Shown here: positions 1 to 12,444 of the stretch, in pieces
How the letters are laid out: each line of letters begins with the position of its first letter
How positions within the stretch are numbered: the stretch's first letter is position 1
Assembly (NCBI GenBank): GCA_910591455.2
Contig: OU342806.1
Span: 24,756,422-24,820,421 of the forward strand
Reading direction: 5' to 3'
Source of the DNA: Pholis gunnellus
Taxonomy: Eukaryota > Chordata > Actinopteri > Perciformes > Pholidae
Length of the DNA stretch: 64,000 nt
The notes under the pieces: model-generated
Told to the model about the DNA's origin: nothing
The model's database searches: none
What the model saw: the letters and a program-made list of their open reading frames with translations, nothing else
Program-made: the position numbers and the translations under genes

Positions 1-3000
1 CTTGATCTCAAGGTTGCTCATCAAGATTACCTTAATGTAAGACCTGCTGTTCTGACGGAGACGAACAAGCAAGATATTCCAGAGAGAGATACTGTGGACA
101 ACAAAGATGTGAGAGATCAAGAGCTCAGCAGCACAGATGCAGAAAAGAACCAAGATCAACCTGTACAAACACCTGTCAGTGCATCAACTAAACTCTCCTC
201 TGATGTCAGCATGACTTCAATTAAACTGTCTCCTTCTTATCAACAGGTCCCACTCATTCAGAGTGTCACCAAATTTGGTGTAGCAAAGACAGCCATCAAT
301 GTCCAGGCTGCCCAAGCAATGAGGAGGCAAGCATGGGTACCTACTGTGATGACTGGGGGTAGTATTACAAAATTTTCTCCAATGACATCCACCAGAAGCC
401 CAACTATCGGGTCGATGGAGACCGTCCAGAAATACTCAGTGGAGAACACCCCGATTTGCTTCTCCCGCTGCAGTTCACTGTCCTCCCTCTCTTCTGGCGA
501 TGGAGCGCTGGATGGACAAAGTGAAAATGAGCTAGAGAGTGACTCGTCATTAGAAATAATTGAAGTGGAGGACGGAGAAGTGGTGAAGAGAGCTGAAGAG
601 GATGAAACCTTGGAGGATCTGAGTGACAGCCAGCTGCTGATGACTGACTCAAAAACCTTCCCCAGCAAAGAGACCGATCCCATTGAGATTCCCTGTCCTG
701 CCAAAAGGGAAAAGGTGTTCCTTAGAGGAGCTTCACCAGCCATACTTGAAGACAGATCTCCATCCAGCTCATCTGAGAACTACATCCACGACACACCCCT
801 AGTAATGAGTCGCTGTAGCTCAGTCAGTTCACTGGGCAGCTTTGAGGCTTCCTCAATTGCCAGCTCAATCCAAAGTGATCCATGCAGTGAGATGAATGAT
901 GGAACAATAAGCCCTAGTGATCTTCCCGACAGCCCAGGTCAAACCATGCCTCCTAGTCGAAGTAAAACTCCATGCTGCATTGAATCAAATGGACCAGAAA
1001 CACAGGCTACAGGAATAGCGGGCCAATGGGAAAGTAGTCTGCGAACGTTCATGGAGATTGCAGACTCCAAAGAGAGATTTAACCTTCCTCCTGACCTGGA
1101 CACTATGATCTACTTCACTGTGGAAAAGCCCAGTGAGAACTTCTCTTGTGCGTCGAGCTTAAGTGCTCTGCCTCTTCACGAACACTACATACAAAAAGAC
1201 GTGGAGCTGAAATTGACCCCCCTACTCCAGCAAAATGACAGAAATCTTCCTTTCCCTGATGAGGATGAGCAAGGATTCGACCATTGTGAGAGATATAGTG
1301 AGGGCAATTCTGACGATGACATAGAAATCTTAAAGGAATGCATCAACTCAGCAATGCCCTCCAAGTTCCGAAAAGTAAGATCTTCCCTGATGACAACCAT
1401 CCCTCCTCATATTCTCAATTCCCAGATCCGAAAACAGATACATCTTCCAATGTACATGATGCTTCCAAATGGCAAGTCCCAGATGTGTCCTGGTAGGAGA
1501 ATTGTCATTCCACAAAATGACTTTAAATGTGATGATTCATCCCTCACTGATTCTGCAGAAGGTACACCAGTCAACTTCTCCAGCACAACATCGCTAAGTG
1601 ACGAAACACTTCAGTATCCAGTGAAGGAGAGGGGCGCTAAAGACTGCACAGCAAAAGGTATGAACAAACAGGGATTGCTCAACGATGAGGCAAAGAGGAT
1701 AGAAGACTTGAGGATATTCTCACACTTCCATAAACCCAACAGAATAAACTACCCACCTGAGATACAAATGAACCGAACAACCAAACATATCATTCCCACT
1801 CAGAGGGTGCTTATGCAGAGCAAAGAGGTAGCCGATAGAGTGGCAAAGCAAAGAAATCGTGATCAGTCTCCTAACCAACAAAAGAAGAGGCAAGGTCAAG
1901 GGCCAGTCAGGAAACTGGATCTGCCCGTTATTAAGCAAAACACAGAAAGTAATCTTAATGTGGGATCACAAAAAGGTAAAACAGTCTACCGACAAACAAC
2001 ACATTCTTCAGAGGACAGTAACAGCTTCTCTGCTGACAAAAATGAAGTAATGAAACGAACAAGTAGAAAACAGATCAGGGAAGCAAATAGAAATACTCTT
2101 TCCCGGAGCATGATAAATATTGGCAGAATTGATAATTCACAAGCAATGCCCAGAGGACTTCACAGGATAAAACAGAATCTAATGAAGGATGAATCCCTGG
2201 CATGTTACTCACTCAGCTCCTCACTTAGTTCACTGAGTGATGCAGAGTTTGAGGATCATCAATCAAGAGCCCAGCAAATTTGGTACAAAAACAGACACAA
2301 CAAAACACTGAATATGATGAAACAAACAAAGTTTATGAACATTCACAGCCAATATGAAGAGCCAAGCTCACCAAGCTCCGTCAGCATGGATTCGGAGGAT
2401 GACCTCCTTCAGAAATGCATAACATCTGCCATGCCCAAGCAGAGAAGGAAGCTTGCTGCAAGGAAGAAGAAAGCAGAAAATACTCAAAAACAAAAGGCCT
2501 CTGATGGGTGGAATGAGGAAATGGATAGTGATGACACAGCATGGGATAAAGATTCAGACCTCAATAGTGTTGAATGGAGAGCCATACAAGAAGGTGCTAA
2601 TTGTGTTGTCACTGGACTGCAGGCATCAAAGTCTCAGGACCCATCCTCTGAAGAGACTGAATCAGTCATGTCATTCATGTCAACATCCAGCTTTACACCT
2701 AAAGAAAGGAAGTTTGCTAAAGACAAAAAGGCAAATAAACCTCTAGACTTTGCACAGCGCAAGCCAGTTCCAAATTTACCAATGGTTTTTAGAGGCAGGA
2801 CAGTGATCTATACGCCGAAAAAAGAAACAGCTCCATCACAAATACCTCCACCCAGAAAAGTTGCTCCAAAGAATCCAAACCTGGCTCAGCACAGATCAAA
2901 GAGCCTTCACCGATTAGGTTACCCGCAGGACATTGAACTGTCTTTGCCAAAGAGGAGCTCTACTCCACCTCCAAGGCTACCAAAAAGTTCATCCTCTGGA

Positions 3001-4482
3001 TCATCGCAAAGCTCTACAACATCCAAACAGTCGCAGAAGAAGATAACATCCCCGACTCAGACAAATAAATCCATCCAGAAAAAGAATGCCTCACCACCTA
3101 GTAGCCCGCCAGCTAGTAGTCCCCCGGAGAGAAAAGGACGCTCTCCCGTTGTGAATCAAAATGAAAAGTCCCCACCCCCTAAAACTCAAAAGTCACCTGT
3201 CCGAATCCCTTTTATGCAAAATTCAGTCAGGCCCAGAGCTCTGTCACCTCTGGTAACTAACCAAACAACCACCAGACAAACCAATCAGGTCAACGGGAAA
3301 AGGGTCCCCCCGGCCAATCGATTTGGACTGGTCAGGATGACTTCTGTCCATTCAAGTAGTGGCGAGTCTGAGCGCAATGGATTCTTGAGACAGCTGACTT
3401 TCATTAAGGAATCACAAACTGTGCTGAGAAGGGATGGCTCTGCACGCAACATGCCTGGATCTCAGAATGGATCGCCCCAGAGAGCAGTTCCTGGAGCTTC
3501 AGCTGTCTTCCTTTGCTCATCACGCTGTCAGGAACTTAAGGTAACTGCACAAACCCAGAGAAGGGTGCAAGTAAAAAGTCCAAGGCAAACACAGCAAGTC
3601 CAGAGGCCAGACCGCGGCGTTCAAAAGCCGACGACAACCCTCTCCAGAGCAACCTCCAGTGAAAGGGACCTATCTGCAAGACGCACACACAGGAGAACTA
3701 GCTCTGAAAGCCCCTGCAGGGTGGCTGAGCGAAACGGGCATACCAGGGTGTCTGGACCCAGGCAGCAACAAGACAAAGACAACTTTAAACGTCACTCCTC
3801 ATCACCAAGCATTAACATACTGAGCCGAGTGACCAGCCGTTCCTCCCTTCGTTCGTCTTCATCCGATTCAAGTGGAAGAGCAAAGAGCGAAGATGATACA
3901 AAGAAGAAAGGGCACCGGTCTGCATCACGGCTAAATGACAGAGTTACATGGAGGAGGATCAGGGATGAAGATGTACCTCAGATCTTGAAAAGCACTCTGC
4001 CAGCCAATGCATTACCTCTGGTGCCTTCTCCTGACGGGGAACAGCCAAAGTCACCAGCTCTTCCAGGAAAACTACCAACCATTCTACTTGCATCACGCAA
4101 GACAAGTGATGCGACAGTCCAGACAGAAGATTTTTCGAATAACAAGACCACCTCGAGCACCTCTCCAACAGTTGAAACAACTCGGGTGATCTCAGAGGAA
4201 GTTGCACGATTTGCGCTACTCAGAAAGATAAGTGCTACCTCTGGGAGTAACCTACAAGATGGAGATTCAGACATCTTACTTAAGAGTCACAGCACTGTCT
4301 CCACAGGTACGTCAGACATCCACGTGGGTGGAGCTGTCCATTTCCGCCAAGGATCCCCTAGCAAGGCTGCCCGAATCACTCCATTTAATTACACCCCAAG
4401 CCCCATTTCCTGTAGCCTGCAAGACACACAGAGCCAAGAAGCTCCAACCAATGAAAAGTCAGGGGGGAAAAGTGAGTCGTAG
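1..4482 (+). CDS. apc2: APC2 (adenomatous polyposis coli protein 2), C-terminal part, terminal exon, 5'-partial
   Basis: This is the scaffold of the beta-catenin destruction complex (Wnt signalling); it also binds microtubules in the cytoplasm. The frame is open from base 1 with no intron, giving 1493 visible residues up to the TAG at 4480-4482, so the start lies left of the window. The codon at 94 is an internal GTG, not a start. Beta-catenin-binding 20-aa-type repeats (TPICFSRCSSLSSLSS class) lie near bases 439-503, 790-840, 1120-1170, 1558-1602 and 2198-2245. Axin-binding SAMP motifs lie at about 1312-1359 (CINSAMPSK) and 2395-2436 (CITSAMPKQ). A long Ser/Pro/Lys/Arg-rich basic region follows, including the conserved FLRQLTFIKES block near 3385. 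The tail reads ATVQTEDF and ends with TPFNYTPSP, which is APC2-like; the PDZ-ligand C-terminus of APC is absent. The large undivided last exon is typical of APC genes. The neighbouring C19orf25 and REEP genes match human 19p13.3 and favour APC2 over APC. The armadillo and oligomerisation domains are outside the window. Confidence 0.93.
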   Translation, partial: LDLKVAHQDYLNVRPAVLTETNKQDIPERDTVDNKDVRDQELSSTDAEKNQDQPVQTPVSASTKLSSDVSMTSIKLSPSYQQVPLIQSVTKFGVAKTAINVQAAQAMRRQAWVPTVMTGGSITKFSPMTSTRSPTIGSMETVQKYSVENTPICFSRCSSLSSLSSGDGALDGQSENELESDSSLEIIEVEDGEVVKRAEEDETLEDLSDSQLLMTDSKTFPSKETDPIEIPCPAKREKVFLRGASPAILEDRSPSSSSENYIHDTPLVMSRCSSVSSLGSFEASSIASSIQSDPCSEMNDGTISPSDLPDSPGQTMPPSRSKTPCCIESNGPETQATGIAGQWESSLRTFMEIADSKERFNLPPDLDTMIYFTVEKPSENFSCASSLSALPLHEHYIQKDVELKLTPLLQQNDRNLPFPDEDEQGFDHCERYSEGNSDDDIEILKECINSAMPSKFRKVRSSLMTTIPPHILNSQIRKQIHLPMYMMLPNGKSQMCPGRRIVIPQNDFKCDDSSLTDSAEGTPVNFSSTTSLSDETLQYPVKERGAKDCTAKGMNKQGLLNDEAKRIEDLRIFSHFHKPNRINYPPEIQMNRTTKHIIPTQRVLMQSKEVADRVAKQRNRDQSPNQQKKRQGQGPVRKLDLPVIKQNTESNLNVGSQKGKTVYRQTTHSSEDSNSFSADKNEVMKRTSRKQIREANRNTLSRSMINIGRIDNSQAMPRGLHRIKQNLMKDESLACYSLSSSLSSLSDAEFEDHQSRAQQIWYKNRHNKTLNMMKQTKFMNIHSQYEEPSSPSSVSMDSEDDLLQKCITSAMPKQRRKLAARKKKAENTQKQKASDGWNEEMDSDDTAWDKDSDLNSVEWRAIQEGANCVVTGLQASKSQDPSSEETESVMSFMSTSSFTPKERKFAKDKKANKPLDFAQRKPVPNLPMVFRGRTVIYTPKKETAPSQIPPPRKVAPKNPNLAQHRSKSLHRLGYPQDIELSLPKRSSTPPPRLPKSSSSGSSQSSTTSKQSQKKITSPTQTNKSIQKKNASPPSSPPASSPPERKGRSPVVNQNEKSPPPKTQKSPVRIPFMQNSVRPRALSPLVTNQTTTRQTNQVNGKRVPPANRFGLVRMTSVHSSSGESERNGFLRQLTFIKESQTVLRRDGSARNMPGSQNGSPQRAVPGASAVFLCSSRCQELKVTAQTQRRVQVKSPRQTQQVQRPDRGVQKPTTTLSRATSSERDLSARRTHRRTSSESPCRVAERNGHTRVSGPRQQQDKDNFKRHSSSPSINILSRVTSRSSLRSSSSDSSGRAKSEDDTKKKGHRSASRLNDRVTWRRIRDEDVPQILKSTLPANALPLVPSPDGEQPKSPALPGKLPTILLASRKTSDATVQTEDFSNNKTTSSTSPTVETTRVISEEVARFALLRKISATSGSNLQDGDSDILLKSHSTVSTGTSDIHVGGAVHFRQGSPSKAARITPFNYTPSPISCSLQDTQSQEAPTNEKSGGKSES

Positions 4483-5300
4483 ATTACTGAACAACACGAA
4501 TGACTCTACTGTATTCCTGGATGAAACTCAGCACTCAGGTGGACAGATTAGGAGTGTGCTGGTCCCTTTACCTCGGGCATTGACCCCTTTCTTTCCCCAT
4601 TCACTGCATTCAAGTTTTGCTCTCTGAACAATTGTCCACAGCCTCCATCTACCATTCATACAGGGTTGGATGTAGGCATCGAGACATGTTTGACATGAGC
4701 AGACCATCAATAATTTTTAGAGATGCACTTCAGAGACAAAATCTCACATGAAACCGAAGTGCATCTTTTTGTACTTTTTTGTATTTGTAGAATAATCATT
4801 GCCTGGTAGAAATGTAGTGAAACATGAAGCAAAAGACATTTAACTTGATTTCAGCACATTAAACACCATTGGACACAATTGATAAAAGAATATTATGCAA
4901 ACTTCTGAAGGATTACTCAGCTGGGCTTTTACCTGAAAATGTACAAACTAAGTCGGACTGTTGTGAGATTCATAAGGGACTCAATTGACATGTAAAGTAT
5001 TTTTGACATACACACACATGTATGTACATCAATGGTTTGGGCCTTTTCCTCACCAATCAACTGAGTATGACCTTCCCTGTTCCATGAAGAGCCCAGTTGG
5101 GTTGGGGCTACATTTTTGATAAAACATTTCTTCAAATTAATAGTGCAATCACTTTTATTCCATTTGTCTTGTGCATTAGGCTATATTGTGATCTTGGACT
5201 GTGATGAATGCGTATTACAGGTTGACACGATGAAAACTTTTAAATCTTGAACTTTAAAACAAAAAAATTGGTAAACAATAAAAATGTAGTCATTCTAAGG
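4483..5300 (+). other. apc2: Likely apc2 3' UTR with candidate poly(A) signal at 5277-5282
   Basis: AT-rich non-coding DNA directly follows the apc2 stop. The first canonical AATAAA on the plus strand after an A-rich stretch is at 5277-5282. Others follow, for example near 5472, so the true 3' end is not fixed by sequence alone. Confidence 0.45.
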
Positions 5301-8300
5301 CATAACATGGTATTTTGAGCTCACAAAAACATTATTTTAAGGGCGACTTATATATATTACTCCTAATATATTGTGAAATAGATTTTCTGTAGAAAATAAT
5401 TGACAAGCCAATTGTGGAAAAAATAGACAGAATAGTCTGTTTATTTTTGTGGCAATATAAAATACTTGACTAATAAAGTATGTAATCAAAAATCCAAACA
5501 CAAGCATAAATATTGTGGGTTGGCTTTTTCGGTATAAACGATTTGGGAAATTAACAATATATATAACCTTGCACAGTAGATATCGTCATATCGCCCGGCT
5601 ATACTGAATGAAATAAGTAAATTTAGCTCTGAAATTATTAATTTGAGGATATGATTTATCACAAAGTTTTACCACAACACCTACTAGACTCTAGTTCCAT
5701 CACTGTTGCAGAACATATTATAGCAAATCCTGTCAACTATCATCTGATTAACTTCACACTCTGCTGTACTGTGTCTTAATGAGTATTGTAAATAATATGC
5801 AGATATACAAAATCTTCAACGCTTCCTGGTGGGCAAAAGAAACTGTGTTGCTCCCTGACAGCATGCTAATATAACTACAGACTGTACATACACTTCTTAA
5901 CGTTGTGGACAATGGACGACAATGTTATTCAGAGGTAAAACACTTTCTAAAGTCCAACAAGAGCATTACTCGCTATCTGTATTCAAGTGCCACAAAGACC
6001 TATAATGTTATAAACTGTCAGTGTAGATGAACAAAGGGACTACATACCTCTGTTCATCTAATGTGATGACATATTTGTTTGCTACTAGATTCAGGCACTG
6101 TTTGCTGTTGAGTATTTCCTGTCAAGAAACAAAAAGATATGATTCAGTGATGGTTGGGGTTTGAGGCGATGGACTCGTGTCCTTACAGAAGTCTTAACGT
6201 GTTAATATCTGCTTAACTGTGTTGCTGTAAAAGTAGTAATAGGTTGAGAAGAAGTCAAGTATAAAGTCGATGAATATTCTCTGTAGTTGTACCATCACTC
6301 CTCTGTGTGCTGGGAGAGTGAAGACAGCAGAGTGCTGTACAGAACGAACATTCATCTACACGAAGGGGCTCTTTATTCATAACAAGGTTTTGTATTTACC
6401 ATCCTACTGTATTTTCAAAGCATGTTTTAAGTATAATTAAAGCCCAAGTCAATTTTGAATGGAAACCTTTCAATCTCCACTGGTGATTTTAAGATGAGTG
6501 CTACTCCAACGAAATCAACTATCTTCTCAGTATCAAACCCTCACTTGATGTGTGTGGGTTGGAATACGGTTTTGAGCTTGATAAATGATGTTCAGAAATA
6601 TTTTTTTGTTATCTGTAATAGTTTGTATATCACCCTAAAAGCTCTGCATTGAAATTCTAGTTTAAAAATCAATTTGGGATATCACGTTTGCACAATTTAT
6701 TTTCGACATGCTCAGCCTTGTTTGTAGCTAAACAAAAAGGTTGAGAAATATATCAAATTAATTCAATTCGTAAAATGTTTTGTCTAAATGTGCATGTGAA
6801 AATGTTATCACTGCGCGTGCACAAAGCTTCCTTTGTCAAAAAGTCACGTAGATGGTAGCTTATTACATTAGCTGTCCTGAGTCACGATAGTTTGTGCATA
6901 TGTATGAAGAATTATGGGAATAGTAACATTGCTGTGAATTACAGAACTGCCGTGACTTCAGACGACTATCTGGCTCTTTCCATATCACAGTGAATCAAAT
7001 GATCGTATGTATGAGAGGAATAGACTGACCAGATGACAGGTGAAGCCATGGGAGTCAACGGACATAGATTCATTCTTCTGTTCGGTTCTCTACTAGTTTA
7101 CAAACGGTAATATAAAACCAAAGGGTTTAAAATTACTTCTGAACATAATTTCACAAAGTCAAAATCTTTTGTTTGAGCCCATGGCCGATGGCTTGAAATG
7201 AGGATTTGTAAACCTTCCTGGTTTGATACTTAAAAAGGACAGTTTTCGGGTGGAGAATCACTTTAGCAGACCCTAAAAGTTAAATCAGGATGAAAGGACG
7301 AAAATTGTGTGAATAAGACGGACAGGAAGTTTGTCTCCATGTTTAAAAGCCAGCAGAGAGCACTGAAGTTAATCCGTCATTACCGTCGGCGGCCTTGTTC
7401 ATGTCTGGCTGGAGATGAGGATTTAGAAAAGTTTACGCCCAAATGAATTCAGAATGGCGGTTTAACAAAAATGTGACTGAATCTCTCATCCAAGCTGGAA
7501 ATTAGATCAATTATCAGAGGACTCTGGAGCCTTTAGTTTTATGGACACGAGTCATCAAGGTGATGTCTTGTGTCAACTGATCATAAAGGGGGCGAGGTCC
7601 CAGCCTGTAATGCATGAACAAGGCCACAGATGAGTTCTGGTGCCATGTGAAATAGGCAAAGCAACAGAAGTGTCATATAAATGTTTTCATCCAATAAAAA
7701 CAGTGATGTGTTTCATTAAACCGCTGTGATGACTTTCCTTCATGCAGGTGAGAAGCTGTTAAACACTGCGGGAGAGATGAGACAAAACATGACGTCATCC
7801 ACACTGCTTTTTATTTGGTTTCTGTTGTGACATAGAGTTAATACAGAGGTGTTCAGACTGAACATGAAGCCAGTTTCAGGAGGTGGAATATAGACAAAAG
7901 AACTTGATATGATTGACTAGCGATGTATCGCTCAAAGCAGACGACTCGATGCTTGGTTTTTAATACTGGATGTTCTTGTTAATCCATTTAAAAACCAAGC
8001 GTTAGTTATAACTGGTAGTTTTTTAAATAATTGAACAAAATATCTGTTCATTTTGAGGTATTGGTTTTAAAGGATGGATTCACAGTTTTTTAAGTCGATT
8101 AAAACGACAGTCAGGAGCCCATATGAACACTGAAATAAGTTTGTCACTGAAATAATTCCTTCTGTTCAGCATCCCTCCCAAAGCAAGGAAAATAATGCAA
8201 GAAAAAATATTTCATTAGTATTTATTCAGATTTTTTCCAGTACCTACAGCGTTTGTCAGCAATTTATACATTTTGCCACTCAATGATTATCTTAAGATAC

Positions 8301-9556
8301 ATTACAAAAGAAGGGATGCAGGATGAAATTCTTAGTCCCCTATTTCTGCTCAAATATAGTTATTTGAAGTTAACGACAAGCTTCAGCAGTTAGAGACCAT
8401 GTGGATATCTCCCAAAGTCAGTCCTTTTGGTACCAAATGCCCTCTTTTAGGAGAGTTGCCTCACCGAGCTGCAGTGAAGGAATAGTAAGAAAAACACTAA
8501 ATTTGGTACTAAAAAGACGGTAACATTGAATGATATCTACAAGATTTGATCATTTCAGGCTGAGGAAGCCTCATGTTAGCTTCAAATAACTTTGGAACAA
8601 AACAAGGACCATGGATTTTGTCCATCGTTTGTGTTGAAAGAACATCAGGAAGAAATCTTAATATATAGTAGAAACATCAGTATTCATTACTGAAAGCAAA
8701 ACCTGTTTCAATTATTCATATTGACACCAGAAAAGAGGTGAACCGTTGTCCTTCAATTAAATATGCAATGCCAGATGTAGGGTAGGGATGGGACAATAGT
8801 GATTGCAATAAAAAAAAAAAAAACATTCACAATGATTCAATAGTGTTGAATTTCCAATAACAGGATAATCTTGAATAGTCTCACAGGAAAAAGAGATCAA
8901 CTTGCCATCTGGTAGACAGGTGGACAATAGTGTGTGGGATTTTTCGGACTACAACTTCAGAAACTAACCGAAATAAGAAGGGAAACCAAGAGAAAGGTGA
9001 ATTAACACAAACTGAACATTCAGGGAATAAATGGAGACGAATATTGACTTCACGTTCAGCCTGAACACATCCCAACACTTTACAAAGATCAAGTGCTGAA
9101 ATGACACTACAATTTTGACGATTGACAATCATCACATCCTTTGATTCTTAAACATAAGAATTTGTTTGCTTTCCTTCACTTCAAAACAAAAAAATATGCA
9201 AATGTGACATTGCTTCACACTCTGCTAATTGGTCATTAATGACGATATGTCGTATATCAAATGATTAATTGGAGTAAATTGCTACATCAATTGATAATAT
9301 CAGCCTTATTGTACGGTGTACTTTCAGCTGTATGTAAGTTACCGCTAATGCAAAACCATGTCACACTGGTAACATCAGCAGCAACCCTCACACACAAAAA
9401 TACATATTTCAGGTGTGAGGTCAGGAGCCGCCGACACCGGGGCTCCTGAGGTCCCACCAGTGTCTGGCTCAAGGGCACTTTGGACATGATTCAGGTGACA
9501 ATGGTCTGATAAACAAAGTCCCGGAAGAAGAGGAAAGTCTCCAACAGAAGGTAGAG
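5301..9556. other. Intergenic DNA between the convergent apc2 and C19orf25-like genes; no gene seen
   Basis: AT-rich sequence without long or conserved reading frames on either strand. It probably includes further 3' UTR of apc2 and, from the right, the 3' UTR of the minus-strand C19orf25-like gene. A minus-strand AATAAA (plus TTTATT) lies at 8221-8226. A 13-base A run lies near 8811-8823. The short open frames here look like chance. Confidence 0.5.
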
Positions 9557-10466
9557 TCAGAGTGTTTGACCTTTGACCTCTGCCATGTCACTTTGTAGCT
9601 GCTCGCCCGCCACTCGCAGCTCCTCCCTCTGTTGCAACAGTCGACCTCGCGACTCCTGCAGCCGCTCATTCAGCTCCAGGTACTGTTGACACTGCTGGAA
9701 CCGCAAGTCCACATCGCTGTCTGAGGGCCGGTGCGAATCTGATGAGGGAACGAGAGAACCAGTCAGTAGACTGCGACTGAGGGAGAACCAGTCAGTAGAC
9801 TAAGGGAGAGCCAGTCAGTAGACAGAGAGAACATTTTGTAAACTACAGGAGAACCGGAGAGTGAGCAACAGGAGAACTGTTCTCCACGAGTGTACTGATC
9901 TGACCTGGCTCTCCCGTTGTCTACTGACTGGTTCTCCTATAGTTACAGGCAGAATAAGTAGGATTTGACGGTTGTGGTTTGTAAACAGCATTCAAAGGTG
10001 GCCCACTTCTCCCTGGTTCAACAACACCAGCCAGCAATTTAGAGGTCTTCAGTCTAGCTGGAACATGGGAATTATGAAGAGGAGGCAAGGAAGAGAGGAG
10101 AGAGGAGTCAAGGCAACAGGTATTTAACAAGTGAGACATCCTCTCCTCGGACCATCATTTTAAAGCACCGTCAATTAAATATGAGGTACGGCACAGCTGA
10201 TCAGCTTTTCATTGATTAGTTAGGGTGCTGTATTTTATGACCTCAGTCAGATGAGCATAACAACATTCATGACAAGTTTTATATTTACTATTAATTCAAT
10301 TCACAACATGGCATAATGCAACGAGAATGACCGGGTGTCGTACATTTTGTATTCAACACACATATAGGCTATATCTAATTTTACTTTAGATATTTTGTTG
10401 TGTGATGCACTACAAATGTGTGTACTAAAAGTACCATATTATATGACTGATTAATATATATTATAT

Positions 10467-10499
<33 letters not shown>

Positions 10500-11144
10500 A
10501 ACAGCCCCGTCTATATGACAAGATGAAATAAAGTGAGTTAGTGCTGAATTAAAGAGAATGTTGTTGACATAATTTGATGCCTGCAGCTGTTTGCATTTGA
10601 AAACATCATGTCAGGATTATAGCTGTTGAATCGGATGGAGCCTGCATTCAGGCAAGCCGGAGGAGCGAGGAATCAAGGAGGCACAACATCGGGAAACAAT
10701 AAAACCCCTTGGGATGCACCCTGAAGGCAGATGCAGAGCAAGTGGCAGAGAAACGCCTAGAAACGTCTCGTACACAGCAAAGTAAAAAGATGAGAGAAAA
10801 CACAGGCAGAGGGCAGCATCTCTGACGATATAGACACTGCAACACACTATCAGACGGTCATAGGTGGTGACTGAAAGGGTCCAGTCCATGCATAGTATGT
10901 AGTAGATAGTGTTAAATCATACTCATTGTGCTTGACAGTAGTGTTGTCCACAGACTGTATATAAGAAGTGTTGTCCGACTCTGGAGGTCTAAGTGGACTC
11001 ACCATGTCCAGTCTTCTCCAGGATGCTGAAGACCGGGTCGTTGGGGGCGGCTCTGTTGATGTCCTCCAGGATCTGGTCCACAGTAGGGGGGTCGGGACGA
11101 CTGGGCAGAACGACCCTCTTCTTGTTTTTAGAGCCAATATTCAT
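9557..11144 (-). CDS. UPF0449 protein, C19orf25 homolog (two coding exons)
   Basis: Small protein of unknown function. Coding exons on the minus strand are 11144-11003 and 9738-9557. They join as G|AT in phase 1 and give 107 residues (human protein about 118). The first exon begins MNIGSKNKKRVVLPSRPD and continues PPTVDQILEDI...APNDPVFSIL, which closely matches the human N-terminus (KKRVVLP, PPTVEQILEDV, APAEDPVF). The second exon is a Gln/Glu/Leu-rich probable coiled coil (QQCQQYLELNERLQESR) ending at TGA. The donor GTGAGT follows 11003, and the acceptor CAG precedes 9738. The start ATG at 11142-11144 lies just after a CAG/CAG acceptor, so transcription probably begins in an upstream leader exon. 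The gene converges with apc2, the same neighbour as in human. No function can be read from the sequence beyond the coiled coil. Confidence 0.88.
9754..9936. repeat. Short direct and inverted repeat cluster in the C19orf25-like intron
   Basis: The 18-mer GAGAACCAGTCAGTAGAC occurs at 9754-9771 and 9783-9800. A one-base variant (GAGAGCC...) is at 9806-9823, and an inverted copy is at 9919-9936. The cluster starts about 15 bases from the acceptor of the second coding exon. Confidence 0.85.
10466..10500. repeat. (CA)n microsatellite
   Basis: An imperfect CA dinucleotide tract with CAAA interruptions, inside the C19orf25-like intron. Confidence 0.95.
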
Positions 11145-11711
11145 CCTGCTGCAGACCAGGCTCGACCTTCTGTTTGGGTCAAGACTTTTTATTGATAAAA
11201 GACAGATGCAGAAAATGTACCATGTACTGTTAGGCTATTTATTACTAATTCTGCCCACAGACCTACACGCGCAAGCGTCCCCCATATACATGTATTCAAT
11301 AAGATTAAATTATGCGAGAGTGGATTAAAGTACATTTCCGAACCGCTTTGTGTTACTCTTCAATTCCGCATAAAATGAATCACCCTTTAAGTATTACTTC
11401 AATAACGGTCAACATTTTAAACTGTAGTTTAGTGCTTTAGCGTTGCCATTACGTCATAACGCCGAGGACAAGGATGCTAACGCTAGCTTAGCTAACGCTC
11501 AATCGGTCTGGACGTAGTAGCCAATTAATTGCAGACCGGTGAAATGTTATAATGTTCGAGTTGTACTTAAGGACCGTAAGATTCACGAGACATGTTCGGA
11601 TAACATACAAGAATGTGTTATGTTTGTAACTAAGCAGTTCGAGTTTAATTTCCATAAGCATTTTGTTTGAAGAAGCCTGAAGGATAACGTTAACAGATTG
11701 TCGGTGCTTAC

Positions 11712-11930
11712 CGGTGTTTAGTCGTCCTACTGAAAGGCAGCGGGCGAGTCCCAGCACGTATCTAGACTGTCCCGGCAACTTACACCGGACTAAAAGACGG
11801 TTAATCGGTAAACGCTGCTGAAAGTATAAACAATGTTTGGAGAACACGTTGCATGCAAGACTGCTGGATGGACGTACTGCACAGAGGGCTGCACGCCAGC
11901 ACGTCAACGTGCTACCTGTCACGTCAGTAC
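11712..11930 (-). other. Probable 5' leader exon and promoter region of the C19orf25-like gene
   Basis: A consensus donor (GTAAGC on the minus strand, plus 11706-11711) follows a CpG-richer stretch. Splicing it to the acceptor just upstream of the coding ATG at 11144 gives a leader without any in-frame ATG. A 71-codon frame runs through this exon but begins at GTG and stops at a TGA overlapping the main ATG, so it is treated as untranslated. The TSS position is inferred only. Confidence 0.45.
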
Positions 11931-12444
11931 GTTGACAATGCCTACATAGGCCACGCTCTCACAATACGTCATAAGATGGTGGATTCGTGTTTGGTCGAAA
12001 GCTATACTGATCATTTACTATACTATATATAGTTTCACTAGTATCCAGAACGTATAAGTCACATATACGGCATGTATTTGAAAATATAGCATATATAAAT
12101 TACTTCGTTTTTACAGCCATGAATCAAACAGTCATACAACACTAAGTACAAGACAATTAAAGAACAGAAATGGCTTCAAATCTATTCTCACAGCCTTAAG
12201 AGGCTGTTATGACACTACCAAGCATCACATCCTTGCCAACTTTGCTGTTAGTAGTATACTATAAATATAGAAGTACTATAAATAACAGTATAGTATATAC
12301 TGTATATATAATGCCTGCAAAACTAAGGGCATTCCCAGCAGCCTCATTGTAACAGTAAGCATTTAGGTCAAAGAACCACTGTGTCTAAGATGTCTTGTTT
12401 TGCAGTACTTCATGCGAAAGAGAGGGCAAACATTTAGCTATACG

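Noticed and set aside
258..4274. Several open frames antisense or out of frame to apc2
   Set aside because: They are shadows of the long apc2 frame, without homology or codon support.
11488..11922. 144-codon minus-strand frame over the C19orf25-like leader, with a mitochondrial-presequence look
   Set aside because: It begins at GTG with no upstream in-frame ATG. If spliced to the coding exon it stops at a TGA overlapping the real ATG, and it cannot join the coding frame.
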